Shown piece after piece: positions 1 through 8,806 of a stretch of 64,000 nucleotides of DNA. The notes below the pieces were generated by a model that was not told where the DNA came from, did not search any database, and was given only the letters and a program-made list of their open reading frames with translations. Positions within the stretch are counted from its first letter, which is position 1. Each line of letters opens with the position of its first letter. The position numbers were made by a program, and so were the translations under genes. Origin of the DNA: Flavobacterium magnum. GTDB lineage: Bacteria > Bacteroidota > Bacteroidia > Flavobacteriales > Flavobacteriaceae. The stretch spans positions 496,001 through 560,000 of the forward strand of contig NZ_CP028811.1 in assembly GCF_003055625.1 (NCBI RefSeq), in the 5' to 3' direction.

Positions 1-371
1 TTCTTGAGCAGGTTCATCAATACCGCTGAAGCCAGCACCGCAAAGCCAATCTTGCTCTCGTAAAAAGGCTGCCCGGACTTCAGTATCGGGTAATGCATTG
101 ACGACGAGTTGTCGATGATCAGGTGACAGCGCAGATTGGTTTCCTCTTCAAATCGCTTGGTGTACAGTCGGTCCGTCTTCGCAAATAATTTCCAGTCGAT
201 ATGCTTGGTGCTTTCGCCTGAATTGTAGACTTTATGCTCTGCGAATTCCGCCGAAAATCCATGAAAAGGACTCTTATGCATTCCGGAAATAAACCCCTCC
301 ACAACCTGGTTTGCCAACAATTCGAGGTGCTGGAAACTCGATATTTTCTCTAACTGTGATTCAATCTTCAT
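1..371 (-). CDS. DUF58 domain protein, 3' part cut off by the window edge
   Basis: The first 123 codons are present, starting at ATG 371; the rest lies beyond base 1. The visible part reads through a stretch with HIDWKLFAKTDRLY and an EEETN segment, as in DUF58 proteins, followed by IIDNSSSM, which resembles the DxSxS metal-binding motif of von Willebrand A domains. DUF58 genes normally sit beside a MoxR ATPase and Bat (aerotolerance) genes and are thought to take part in envelope-linked complex assembly; whether that holds here cannot be seen because the neighbours are outside the window. There is no signal peptide, so the N-terminus is probably cytoplasmic. The family call is from motif recognition only. 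Confidence 0.85.
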   Translation of the reverse strand, partial: MKIESQLEKISSFQHLELLANQVVEGFISGMHKSPFHGFSAEFAEHKVYNSGESTKHIDWKLFAKTDRLYTKRFEEETNLRCHLIIDNSSSMHYPILKSGQPFYESKIGFAVLASAVLMNLLK

Positions 372-432
372 CCTTCAAATGTATTAAAAGATTGAATGAT
401 TAAAAAATTTAAAACCGGCCAAAGCCAAAGCC

Positions 433-460
433 AAAAAAAAGCCCCGATGTAGATCAGGGC
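433..460 (-). terminator. Rho-independent terminator after trxA
   Basis: Read on the minus strand, GCCCTGAT, loop ctac, ATCGGGGC forms an 8-bp stem (one G-T pair) followed by eight T. It lies just past the trxA stop codon. Confidence 0.8.
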
Positions 461-484
461 TTGTGTTTGTCATTCATGGAAGGA

Positions 485-802
485 TTACAGCAACGCGTTG
501 AGCGAATCAGCGTAAGTCTGTTTAGGGGCCACGCCCACCTGACGGCCTACGACTTCTCCTTTGTGGAAAACCAAAACCGTAGGGATATTCCTCACGCCAT
601 ACTTCGAAGCGAATTCCTGGTTGGCATCCACGTCTACCTTACCGATCACTGCCTTACCATCATACTCCGTTGCCAATTCATCGATTACCGGTCCTACCAT
701 GCGGCAAGGACCGCACCAGGCTGCCCAAAAGTCGACCATTACCGGTTTATCTGATTTCAAAACTACTTCATCAAAAGTAGCATCTGTTATTGCTAGTGCC
801 AT
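485..802 (-). CDS. trxA: Thioredoxin
   Basis: This 105-residue protein is a complete single-domain thioredoxin, the cytoplasmic dithiol-disulfide carrier that reduces ribonucleotide reductase, peroxiredoxins and other targets. The active site WCGPC is at residues 29-33 and the cis-proline loop NIPT has P74. Length matches the family (about 105-110). A Bacteroidota-type promoter lies 32 bases upstream and a terminator lies directly downstream, so it is probably transcribed alone. Its neighbours (DUF58, dnaE) are not functionally linked to it. No signal peptide is present, so it is not one of the periplasmic thioredoxin-like proteins common in this phylum. Confidence 0.97.
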   Translation of the reverse strand: MALAITDATFDEVVLKSDKPVMVDFWAAWCGPCRMVGPVIDELATEYDGKAVIGKVDVDANQEFASKYGVRNIPTVLVFHKGEVVGRQVGVAPKQTYADSLNALL

Positions 803-833
803 AATATTTTAATTATTTAGTTGATTCTTGAGA

Positions 834-841
834 CAAAATTA
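834..841 (-). promoter_or_regulatory. -7 promoter element of trxA
   Basis: The minus strand reads TAATTTTG, a full match to the Bacteroidota -7 consensus TAnnTTTG, 32 bases before the trxA ATG. No clear -33 TTG was found. Confidence 0.55.
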
Positions 842-970
842 GGCAATATCTTCATGTGATCTATTGTATTAAAATCAGTTTTGGTTATGAAATTATATCC
901 ATAATTGATTTGGCCCACGACCGTAACTGGCCACTTCAGGAAAACCTTTCACCAAAATGCCGGAAAGGAC

Positions 971-3900
971 TTAATTGAGTTTGAAATGCAACTGCATTTT
1001 CTCAAGTTCCTGCAACAACTCGTTTGAGATCCGGACCTTGAGTTTGCGGCTTGGCATCGTTAGCCTGGTGATGATTTTGGTTTCCTCGATCTCCGTGGCT
1101 ACGCTGAGTTCCATTTCTTCGCCTTCAATGCTGTCTGAGCTGCTTTCCGAAATGCTGTTCTCGTCCAGTTCGACTTCTGTGGCTGCTACAATTTTCTTGA
1201 CTTTTTCGGTTTCCTCCACTTCAAAAGTCACGGCATGATCGCCTTTGTTCTGCAGGAAAACATGACTCAGCTGATGAACGGTATCCGGCTTAAGCTCTTC
1301 GATATTGAGGTTGATGATGAGTTTTTTTGCGAACGCGGCCAGCACATCCTGGAGGTACTGTACAAGCATAAACTGTAAACGCGGCTCGCCTTTCTTTCCG
1401 GTTTCCTTATCTGCCCAGCCTTCACGAACCATGACCTTGATAAATGTAAAGTTGTTCTGGATCAGGAAATGTCGGAACTTCAGGTATTCTTCACCGAAAA
1501 TGCGAAATTCGTAACTCTCATCGTAACCTTCGAGCACAAATGATGCCCAGCCTTTGCCGTTTTTCGCTGTTCGGTGCTGCACATTTGTAATGATGCCCCC
1601 GAGACTTAAGGTCTTGTTGACGTGTGCTTCGAGGTTTTTCAGCGATTCCAGCTTATGGCTGCAGAAATACTTCATTTCGAATTTGTAATCATCCAATGGA
1701 TGCCCTGAAATGTAAATCCCGACCACTTCCTTTTCTTTTGCAAGCTTCTCCATGGTATTCCAATCTTCGCAGGGCGGTACAATGGGTTCAGGGATCTGCA
1801 CATCGCTGGCTTCCCCGAAGAGGCTTACCTGCGACGAATTTTCATTTTCCTGGAATTTCGCTCCATAGCGTACCGCTTTTTCAAGGAACGTAATCCCGTC
1901 ACCCTCATCATGAAAATACTGTGCCCGGTGTGTCCCGGTAAAGGAATCGAAACCGCCCGCCAGCGCCAGGTTCTCGAATGCTTTCTTGTTGGCTGCGCGC
2001 AAATCGACCCGTTTGGCCAGATCGAAGATCGATTTGTACTTGCCCGATTTTCGGTTTTCGACGATGGTCTGTACTGCACCCATCCCTACGCCTTTCACTG
2101 CCCCTATTCCAAAACGGACGGCGTAATGCTCATTTACCGTAAACTTGTAGAACGATTCATTGACATCGGGCCCAAGCACCTCGAGTCCCATACGCTTGCA
2201 TTCTTCCATGAAAAAAGACACCTGCTTGATGTCGCTCATGTTGTTCGAAAGCACCGCTGCCATATACTCCGCCGGGTAGTTTGCCTTGAGATATGCCGTT
2301 TGGTATGCAATCCAGGCGTAGCAGGTAGAGTGGGATTTGTTGAATGCATATTCTGCAAATGCCTCCCAGTCTTTCCAGATTTTTTCAAGTTTTTCTTCGG
2401 GATGACCGTTAGCCACTGCCTGATTGATGAATTTGGGTTTCATCTTATCGAGTACATCGCGTTGCTTTTTTCCCATCGCTTTACGCAGGACGTCGGCATC
2501 GCCTTTAGAGAAATCCGCCAGCTTTTGCGAGAGCAGCATCACCTGTTCCTGGTATACCGTAATCCCATAAGTATCCTTGAGCAATTCCTCGCACGCATCG
2601 AGGTCGTATACGATTTCCTCTTCTCCATTCTTTCGCTTGATAAAGCTTGGGATGTAAGCGATCGGGCCGGGACGATACAAGGCATTCATCGCGATTAGGT
2701 CGTCAAAAACCGTGGGCTTGAGTTCCTTCATGTATTTCTGCATCCCTGCACTTTCATACTGGAATATCCCCACCGTTTCGCCACGTTGGAACAATTCATA
2801 GGTCTTGACGTCATCAATCGGAAACTGGTCCGGATCGATATCCTTGCCCGTACGGTATTTTACAAGCTTTACGGTATCCTTTATCAGTGTAAGGGTTTTC
2901 AGTCCGAGGAAGTCCATCTTCAGCAAACCCGCACTTTCCACGACCGAGTTATCGAATTGCGTGACATAAAGATCCGAATCTTTCGCCGTAGCGACCGGCA
3001 CGAATTTCGTGATATCGTCGGGGGTGATGATCACGCCACACGCGTGAATCCCGGTGTTGCGTAAATTCCCCTCAAGGATCTGCGCCTGCTGCAGCGTCTC
3101 GCCGCTCATGTCCCCGGCCTTCGCCAGTGCAATAAGCTCCTGTACTTTTTCAAAATCCTCAGGACGCAGCGATGATTTGAGCTTTGATTCCTCCATCGAA
3201 AATATCTTGGCCAGATTGAGGTTGAAAGGAATCAGCTTGGCGATTTTATCGGCTTCAAAAAGCGGAAGGTCGAGTACGCGCGCGGTATCACGGATCGCTG
3301 ATTTGGCGGCCATCGTGCCGTAGGTAATAATCTGCGCCACCTGCTTGGATCCGTATTTGCTGATCACGTAATCCATGACCTTGCTGCGGCCTTCGTCATC
3401 AAAATCGATATCGATATCAGGGAGCGAGACGCGGTCGGGATTCAGGAAGCGCTCAAAAAGCAGGTTGTATTTCAACGGGTCGATGTTGGTAATCCCAAGA
3501 CAATACGCCACTACAGCGCCGGCTGCCGACCCCCGTCCGGGGCCGACCGATACGCCCATATTCCTCGCTTCCGCAATAAAATCCTGCACAATCAGAAAGT
3601 AGCCGGGATAACCGGAATTCTCAATGGTGAGCAATTCAAAGTCGATGCGTTCCCTGATTTCAGGTGTAATTTCGGCATACCGCCTTTCCGCTCCTTTATA
3701 AGTAAGGTAGCGCAGGTACTTGTTTTCGCCGCGTTTTCCTCCATCAGTTTCATCTTCGGGCACCAAAAATTCGGCAGGAATGACGAATTTCGGCAACAGC
3801 ACCTCACGCGCGAGGCTGTAAATTTCGATCTTATCGACAATTTCGGAGATGGTGCGGATGGCTTCCGGCAAATCATGGAACAGCGCTTTCATTTCGTCGC

Positions 3901-5473
3901 CCGACTTGAAGTAGTATTCCTGGTTGGGCATGCCGTAACGGAAGCCGCGGCCCAGTCCGATTGGTGTGGCCTGCTTTTCGCCGTCTCGCACGCACAGCAA
4001 AATGTCGTGGGCGTTGGCATCGGCCTTATCAATGTAAAAGATGTTATTGGTCGCGACAAGTTTCACCTCATGCTTTTGCGCGAGCCGGATCAGCGATTGG
4101 TTGACGCGGTTTTCATTTTCCTGGTTGTGGCGCATCAGTTCGATGTAGAAATCGGGACCGAATTGCCGCTTCCACCAAATGAGCGCTTCCTCGGCCTGAT
4201 TTTCACCAACGTTTAGGATCTTGTTCGGTATTTCGCCGTATAAATTGCCTGACAACACAATCAGGTCCTCTTTGTATTCTTCGATGGCAGCCCTGTCGAT
4301 CCGTGGCACGTAATAAAAACCCTCGGTATAGGCTATCGATGACAGTTTAGCGAGGTTGTGGTACCCTTTCTTGTTTTTCGCCAGGAAGACAATCTGGTAC
4401 CCGTTGTCCTTCCGTGTCTTGTCCCTGCGGTCTTCGCATACAAAAAACTCACAACCGACAATCGGTTTCAAAAGGACTTCCGAAGGGAGTTCGCCGTTTT
4501 CCACAGCCGCTTTGTTTTTGGCTTCAGCGGATTTATTATGGTTCAGGATATCGCGGACGAAATGAAAAGCGCCCATCAGGTTGGCATGGTCCGTAATGGC
4601 TACGGCAGGCATTTTATGCTGGATTGCAGCTTTCACCAGCGAGGCCACGCTGATTGTGGATTGCAGTACCGAAAACTGGGTATGGTTGTGCAGGTGGACA
4701 AAATCGGTATCAATAGCTGCAGCGGCAAGGCCCGAATCTGGACGTTTTGCTTCATCGCTTTTGCGGAAACTGTCGCGGATGGCCTCAGAGGCGGCCTTGA
4801 GATTGATGTGTTTGAGTCCGATGAGCTGGATTTCACCCGGGTTGAAATTGCGATAATCCCGGAAATATTCTGCCGGGACGTCAAGTTCTTCTTTTGTAAA
4901 AACCTCGCGGCGGATCAGTTCAAGGAAGCAACGCGTGGTGGCTTCGACGTCGGCTGTGGCATTGTGCGCCTCGGCAAACGGCACATGAAACAGGTACTGA
5001 TGCAGCTCCGTGAGTGTGGGCAATTTAAACTTTCCGCCACGGCCACCGGGAAGCTTGAGCAATGACGCAGTGACTTCCGTACAGGTATCGAGCACCGGCA
5101 TTCCGCCCATGGCCGATTCGACTCCGAAACGATGGAACTCACAGCCCATGATATTCACATCGAAGCCAATATTCTGGCCGACGATGAATTTCGCTCCGGA
5201 CAATGCCGTATTGAATTTTTCCAGCACTTCGGCAAGGGGTACACCCTGTTGCTGGGCGAGCTCCGTTGAAATGCCATGAATACGCTCGGCATCGTAAGGG
5301 ATGTTAAAGCCTTCGGGCCGGATCAGGTAATCCTGATGGTCGATAAGACGGCCCATATCATCATGGAGCTGCCAGGCGATCTGCACGCAGCGTGGCCAGT
5401 TCGACGTATCGGTTATGGGTGCGTCCCAACGCTTGGGCAATCCGGTGGTTTCGGTATCGAAAATTAAATACAT
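971..5473 (-). CDS. dnaE: DNA polymerase III alpha subunit with fused N-terminal 3'-5' exonuclease
   Basis: This is the replicative polymerase, about 1500 residues. It starts with a DEDD-type proofreading exonuclease (DTETTG with D6 and E8; a later HNATADVEAT segment supplies the His and last Asp), then a PHP domain from about residue 257 (HLHNHTQFS), then the C-family polymerase core with GPGRGSAAGA near 645 and the catalytic LPDIDIDFDDE near 685. The acidic C-terminal tail is not conserved in E. coli DnaE. An upstream in-frame start at 5512 exists, but the ATG at 5473 begins exactly with the exonuclease beta strand MYLIFDTET and is preferred. E. coli DnaE (about 1160 residues) lacks the exonuclease and uses separate DnaQ; fusion is the usual Bacteroidota arrangement as far as I recall. 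Confidence 0.96.
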   Translation of the reverse strand: MYLIFDTETTGLPKRWDAPITDTSNWPRCVQIAWQLHDDMGRLIDHQDYLIRPEGFNIPYDAERIHGISTELAQQQGVPLAEVLEKFNTALSGAKFIVGQNIGFDVNIMGCEFHRFGVESAMGGMPVLDTCTEVTASLLKLPGGRGGKFKLPTLTELHQYLFHVPFAEAHNATADVEATTRCFLELIRREVFTKEELDVPAEYFRDYRNFNPGEIQLIGLKHINLKAASEAIRDSFRKSDEAKRPDSGLAAAAIDTDFVHLHNHTQFSVLQSTISVASLVKAAIQHKMPAVAITDHANLMGAFHFVRDILNHNKSAEAKNKAAVENGELPSEVLLKPIVGCEFFVCEDRRDKTRKDNGYQIVFLAKNKKGYHNLAKLSSIAYTEGFYYVPRIDRAAIEEYKEDLIVLSGNLYGEIPNKILNVGENQAEEALIWWKRQFGPDFYIELMRHNQENENRVNQSLIRLAQKHEVKLVATNNIFYIDKADANAHDILLCVRDGEKQATPIGLGRGFRYGMPNQEYYFKSGDEMKALFHDLPEAIRTISEIVDKIEIYSLAREVLLPKFVIPAEFLVPEDETDGGKRGENKYLRYLTYKGAERRYAEITPEIRERIDFELLTIENSGYPGYFLIVQDFIAEARNMGVSVGPGRGSAAGAVVAYCLGITNIDPLKYNLLFERFLNPDRVSLPDIDIDFDDEGRSKVMDYVISKYGSKQVAQIITYGTMAAKSAIRDTARVLDLPLFEADKIAKLIPFNLNLAKIFSMEESKLKSSLRPEDFEKVQELIALAKAGDMSGETLQQAQILEGNLRNTGIHACGVIITPDDITKFVPVATAKDSDLYVTQFDNSVVESAGLLKMDFLGLKTLTLIKDTVKLVKYRTGKDIDPDQFPIDDVKTYELFQRGETVGIFQYESAGMQKYMKELKPTVFDDLIAMNALYRPGPIAYIPSFIKRKNGEEEIVYDLDACEELLKDTYGITVYQEQVMLLSQKLADFSKGDADVLRKAMGKKQRDVLDKMKPKFINQAVANGHPEEKLEKIWKDWEAFAEYAFNKSHSTCYAWIAYQTAYLKANYPAEYMAAVLSNNMSDIKQVSFFMEECKRMGLEVLGPDVNESFYKFTVNEHYAVRFGIGAVKGVGMGAVQTIVENRKSGKYKSIFDLAKRVDLRAANKKAFENLALAGGFDSFTGTHRAQYFHDEGDGITFLEKAVRYGAKFQENENSSQVSLFGEASDVQIPEPIVPPCEDWNTMEKLAKEKEVVGIYISGHPLDDYKFEMKYFCSHKLESLKNLEAHVNKTLSLGGIITNVQHRTAKNGKGWASFVLEGYDESYEFRIFGEEYLKFRHFLIQNNFTFIKVMVREGWADKETGKKGEPRLQFMLVQYLQDVLAAFAKKLIINLNIEELKPDTVHQLSHVFLQNKGDHAVTFEVEETEKVKKIVAATEVELDENSISESSSDSIEGEEMELSVATEIEETKIITRLTMPSRKLKVRISNELLQELEKMQLHFKLN

Positions 5474-5568
5474 AATTGAATGTGAGTTCTTTGCAAATGC
5501 AGGAAGTAGCAAAGCGTAATCCCCAAAAATAGCGCATTCCAGCCAAAAAGAAAGCGTAAGTTTTCAAC

Positions 5569-5601
5569 AAAAAAAACCACCCGATCTTAAATCGGGTGGT
5601 T
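5569..5601 (-). terminator. Rho-independent terminator after the RRM gene
   Basis: AACCACCCGAT and ATCGGGTGGTT form a perfect 11-bp stem with a 5-base loop; on the minus strand it is followed by a T run. It separates the RRM gene from dnaE downstream. Confidence 0.85.
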
Positions 5602-5638
5602 GATATATTTTGAAGCGTCTATTACTGAATGCGAATGC

Positions 5639-6001
5639 CTAGTAATCCCTTCCGCCGCCACGGTTGTATCCGCCGCCGCCACGATTGTCTCCATAACCGC
5701 CTGAACGGCCACCGCCGCTTCCGCCACGGTTGTTATTGAAGCTCCTTCTTTCGCCTTCCGGCTTTGGCTCTGACTTGTTTACAACAATGTTACGGCTTTG
5801 CACCGTCGCGCCATTTAGTTCATCGATTGCTTTTTGTGCTTCGTCATCATTTGACATTTCAACAAAACCAAATCCTTTGCTTCTTCCGGTAAATTTATCG
5901 CTGATAATTTTAACTGAATCTACTGTACCATAAGCCTCGAAAGACTCTCTTAAATCTGCTTCCTCAATACTGAACGGAAGATTTCCAACAAAAATATTCA
6001 T
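5639..6001 (-). CDS. Glycine-rich RRM RNA-binding protein
   Basis: This 120-residue protein has a single RNA recognition motif: RNP2 is IFVGNL (residues 3-8) and RNP1 is KGFGFVEM (42-49), carrying the aromatic residues that stack on RNA bases. From about residue 88 it continues as an Arg/Gly/Asn-rich tail ending GGGRDY, similar in layout to cold-induced RNA-binding proteins of cyanobacteria and Bacteroidota. It probably acts as a cytoplasmic RNA chaperone or post-transcriptional regulator; targets are unknown. It has its own promoter element and a strong terminator, so it is monocistronic. Bacterial RRM proteins substitute for cold-shock functions in some lineages, but cold induction here is only an inference. 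Confidence 0.95.
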   Translation of the reverse strand: MNIFVGNLPFSIEEADLRESFEAYGTVDSVKIISDKFTGRSKGFGFVEMSNDDEAQKAIDELNGATVQSRNIVVNKSEPKPEGERRSFNNNRGGSGGGRSGGYGDNRGGGGYNRGGGRDY

Positions 6002-6027
6002 ACTAGTCTAAAAATTTTAAATTCACA

Positions 6028-6035
6028 CAAATGTA
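6028..6035 (-). promoter_or_regulatory. -7 promoter element of the RRM gene
   Basis: The minus strand reads TACATTTG, matching TAnnTTTG, 27 bases upstream of the ATG. Confidence 0.5.
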
Positions 6036-6106
6036 AGTGTTATTTTCAGAGCAGCACCATTAATTTAATTATTTATAACAGTGTTGGTAAGAAACTTTTA
6101 CGTATT

Positions 6107-7321
6107 TTATATGAAACTGTATTTGGTAAGGGTAAAACGGATGGTCGTCCCTTTGTTAATCTCAGATTCTACGGCAAGAGTCCCGCCCAGCCCTTCGACA
6201 AGTTTTTTTACCGTGGAGAGGCCGATGCCATTGCCGCGCCTGCCAAAACGGTCCTCGGACGTAAGCACTTCAAAGATGTCGAAAATACGGGATTGGTCTT
6301 CCTTTCGGATCCCGTTACCGTTGTCAGTTACCCGAAAATGGTAGTACTCTTCGGTTTCCTCAAAACCGACCTCAATCGACACGTGCTTGCTGTTATTGTA
6401 TTTGATGCTGTTCCCGATCAGGTTCAGCAATATCTGCTGGAGCGCTACCCTGTTAGTGTAAATTTCCTGGTCTTCAAATGCAGTCGTGATCCCAAATTCC
6501 TGCTGCGTGTCGAGCAGGGCGATGGTTTCCCTGACGAGCGCGCCCAATTCAAAAACGGTGCGCTTGCCTACCAGTATGGCGTCCCCTTTACTGTGCTCGA
6601 GAATCCCATCAACCAGGTTTCGGAGCGTCTGAGATGAAGCGTCAAGCATCGAGAGGTAAGTAATTGCCTCCTGGTCGAGTTTCGCAGAGTAGTCATCAAT
6701 CAATATGCGGCTCAGCCCGGAAATATTATTCAGCGGCGATTTGATGTCATGCGCCGCGACATAGGCAAATTTCTCGAGTTCCTTATTACGGTTGGCGAGA
6801 TCATTGGCGAATTTCTCGAGCAGGATCTTGCTTTTCCTCAATTCAAAAAGGCTTACGACCTGATTGGACAGCGCCTTGAGGGCCTTTAACTGCTTTTCGT
6901 TGAGTTCCTTCGGTTTGTCATCGATCACGCACAAGGTCCCCAAAGCAAACCCTTCGGGACTTAACAGCGGAATCCCCGTGTAAAATACGACATGCGGCTC
7001 ACCGACAACCAGCGGATTATCATGGAAACGGTCATCGAGCCTGGAATCCTTCACCGTAAAAATCTCATTCGGATTGACAATGGCATGCGCACAAAATGCG
7101 GCATCGCGTGAACTTTCATTGTCATTCAGGCCCACTTTCGATTTAAACCACTGCCTTTTTTCGTCGATGAGGCTTATCGTTGAAATGTTGGTTTCACAGA
7201 TTTGGGATGCCAATTGGGTGATGTCATCGTACTCTTCCTCAGGCAGTGTATCAAGTATGGAATACTCCTTGAGGTTCTTAAGCCGTAGGGATTCGTTTTC
7301 AGGAATTGGGGAATTCATCAT
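6107..7321 (-). CDS. GAF-domain sensor histidine kinase
   Basis: The 404-residue protein has no membrane segment. Residues about 25-165 form a GAF-type sensor domain (SRDAAFCAHAI, GTLCVID), followed by a coiled-coil linker, a HisKA dimerization domain with phosphoacceptor H191 in YVAAHDIKSPLNNI, and a HATPase domain with N box NLIGNSIKYNN, G1 box DNGNGI and GNGIGLSTVKKL. It is therefore a complete cytoplasmic kinase. The AHDIKSPL H box resembles phytochrome-like and bacteriophytochrome-related kinases, but the conserved bilin Cys cannot be assigned. There is no response regulator next to it, so it is an orphan. Two adjacent ATG codons (7321 and 7318) can both serve as start. Confidence 0.93.
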   Translation of the reverse strand: MMNSPIPENESLRLKNLKEYSILDTLPEEEYDDITQLASQICETNISTISLIDEKRQWFKSKVGLNDNESSRDAAFCAHAIVNPNEIFTVKDSRLDDRFHDNPLVVGEPHVVFYTGIPLLSPEGFALGTLCVIDDKPKELNEKQLKALKALSNQVVSLFELRKSKILLEKFANDLANRNKELEKFAYVAAHDIKSPLNNISGLSRILIDDYSAKLDQEAITYLSMLDASSQTLRNLVDGILEHSKGDAILVGKRTVFELGALVRETIALLDTQQEFGITTAFEDQEIYTNRVALQQILLNLIGNSIKYNNSKHVSIEVGFEETEEYYHFRVTDNGNGIRKEDQSRIFDIFEVLTSEDRFGRRGNGIGLSTVKKLVEGLGGTLAVESEINKGTTIRFTLTKYSFI

Positions 7322-7342
7322 TGGAAAATGCTTTTGATTTTA

Positions 7343-7372
7343 GAAAAAAAACCATCCGTTGCGGGATGGTTT
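7343..7372 (-). terminator. Rho-independent terminator after the 7.4-kb lipoprotein gene
   Basis: AAACCATCC and GGATGGTTT form a 9-bp stem around a 6-base loop, with a T run on the minus strand. It lies between the lipoprotein gene and the histidine kinase gene. Confidence 0.8.
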
Positions 7373-7396
7373 CGTGCTACTATTATATGTTGTTAG

Positions 7397-7951
7397 CTAT
7401 TGTCTTTGGATGTTAAAAAAAGCACCTTCCTGGAAATTCACGTTCTCAGGCACAATGTCACTGGTTCCCTGGTATTTCGCATTGAATTTGAAATTACCAC
7501 TGAGTGTTCCCTTAGCCGGATCATATGATGTGATTGTGATCTGGGCATTGCCTTTTTGCTGCTCACCTTCATTGTATCCTGCGCCGGTAATGTATTCCAA
7601 AGTGACACCGTTGTCTTCGTAAGAATAGGTGACTACGATATCGTCATCATTCTCGGGGTGTGCAGCGTCATAGCCATAACTGAACTCAAGCGGATCGTTA
7701 TTGATCACCCCAGCCGAAACCACAAAAGGCATTTGAAGCGTCACCACTTCGAGCCCCCGGTAGGCAGTAATCGTGAGCTCACCAATCGTCGGGTCTACAG
7801 GATCGGTCGGCGTGAATGAAGCCGTGGTAAGGTCTGCTCTCCATATCAAGTTGTCTTTCCTGCCCTGAAGTCCCGGATCACTGAACTTTACGTCGGTTTC
7901 ACAAGAGGTAAAGGCAACTATAATCAACAACAGCGATACTATTTTTTTCAT
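7397..7951 (-). CDS. Putative lipoprotein, DUF6252-like
   Basis: The 184-residue product starts MKKIVSLLLIIVAFTSC, a lipoprotein signal peptide with the acylated Cys at position 17. The mature part is a beta-rich domain of about 165 residues, with 'ITITSYD' and 'GTLSGNFKFNAKY' strands near the end and a C-terminal FQEGAFFNI. This pattern recalls the DUF6252 family of Bacteroidota lipoproteins; no function is known to me. The first possible codon (TTG 7954) is rejected in favour of ATG 7951. A TAnnTTTG element and a terminator flank the gene, so it is a single-gene unit. It faces away from rpsP. Confidence 0.85.
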   Translation of the reverse strand: MKKIVSLLLIIVAFTSCETDVKFSDPGLQGRKDNLIWRADLTTASFTPTDPVDPTIGELTITAYRGLEVVTLQMPFVVSAGVINNDPLEFSYGYDAAHPENDDDIVVTYSYEDNGVTLEYITGAGYNEGEQQKGNAQITITSYDPAKGTLSGNFKFNAKYQGTSDIVPENVNFQEGAFFNIQRQ

Positions 7952-7993
7952 CAAAATAATAATTTAGATTGGGTATTCAATATTTTTAGGTTA

Positions 7994-8001
7994 CAAAAAT
8001 A
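7994..8001 (-). promoter_or_regulatory. -7 promoter element of the lipoprotein gene
   Basis: The minus strand reads TATTTTTG, matching TAnnTTTG, 43 bases before the ATG at 7951. Confidence 0.45.
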
Positions 8002-8126
8002 GTTTTTAAAACGAAATATGCTAAATAAAATTATAATATTTCGCCCAACCTCAAAATATTAACTATTGCCCGCATACTAACCTTGCTAAAAATCAACCGG
8101 ATATTAGTACGTCTTAAAAATATTTA

Positions 8127-8134
8127 TATCTTTG
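8127..8134 (+). promoter_or_regulatory. -7 promoter element of rpsP
   Basis: TATCTTTG matches TAnnTTTG. Transcription would start near 8141 and give a leader of about 43 bases holding the hairpin at 8150-8164. Confidence 0.6.
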
Positions 8135-8149
8135 CACCCTTAATTAACC

Positions 8150-8164
8150 GGGGTCGAGTACCCC
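8150..8164 (+). promoter_or_regulatory. Leader hairpin in front of rpsP
   Basis: GGGGT, loop cgagt, ACCCC form a 5-bp stem within the short predicted leader, flanked by TTAATT and AATTTAA that could extend it. It could be an autoregulatory ribosomal-protein leader, but it is small and this is only a proposal. Confidence 0.35.
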
Positions 8165-8183
8165 ACAATTTAATCACAAGATT

Positions 8184-8792
8184 ATGTCTGTAAAAATTAG
8201 ATTACAAAGACACGGAAAAAAAGGGAAGCCTTTTTACTGGGTAGTAGCCGCTGACGCGCGCTCAAAAAGAGATGGTAAATACCTTGAAAAAATAGGTACT
8301 TACAACCCAAACACCAACCCTGCAACTATCGAACTGAACCTTGACAGCGCCGTACAATGGCTGCACAACGGGGCACAGCCAACCGATACCGCAAGGGCAA
8401 TCTTATCTTACAAAGGCGCTTTACTGAAGCACCACCTTGACGGAGGTGTCCGTAAAGGAGCCCTTACGCAAGAGCAGGCTGATGCCAAATTGGCGCAGTG
8501 GATGGACGAGAAAGCCGGTAAGGTAGATGCTAAAAAAGACAACCTGTCTAAAGCACAGGCTGATGCCAAGGCAAAAGCACTGAAAGCGGAACAGGATGTA
8601 AACGCGAAGCGTATCGCTGCTGCAAAGCAGGCTGAAGCCGATGCCATTGCTGCCGAAGAAGCTGCAAACGCGCCTGAGGCCGAAGAAGCACCTGAAGTAG
8701 AGGCTGCTGCTGAAGAAGTAACCGAAGCTCCGGCTGAAACGGCTACTGAAGAAGCTCCTGCTGCTGAAAACAACGAAGAAGCCCAAGCTTAA
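8184..8792 (+). CDS. rpsP: 30S ribosomal protein S16 with long C-terminal tail
   Basis: Residues 1 to about 85 are a standard S16 domain (MSVKIRLQRHGKKGKPFYWVV, GTYNP, GAQPTDT), which binds 16S rRNA early in 30S assembly. The protein is 202 residues, against about 80-90 in most bacteria. The extra part is a Lys/Ala/Glu-rich helical stretch (about 85-145) and a very acidic Ala/Glu tail (about 150-202). Such extensions occur in S16 of Bacteroidota. The gene leads the rpsP-rimM pair, 14 bases before rimM, the classical pairing with a 30S maturation factor; trmD and rplS, which follow in many bacteria, are absent here. Confidence 0.98.
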   Translation: MSVKIRLQRHGKKGKPFYWVVAADARSKRDGKYLEKIGTYNPNTNPATIELNLDSAVQWLHNGAQPTDTARAILSYKGALLKHHLDGGVRKGALTQEQADAKLAQWMDEKAGKVDAKKDNLSKAQADAKAKALKAEQDVNAKRIAAAKQAEADAIAAEEAANAPEAEEAPEVEAAAEEVTEAPAETATEEAPAAENNEEAQA

Positions 8793-8806
8793 TTTGATCC
8801 GCGTTC

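Noticed and set aside
1910..2698. Long plus-strand ORF (262 codons) inside dnaE
   Set aside because: It lies wholly opposite the dnaE frame, and shows no domain. Long antisense frames are common opposite GC-rich coding DNA.
4358..5065. 235-codon plus-strand ORF opposite dnaE
   Set aside because: Shadow frame in the exonuclease and PHP region of dnaE.
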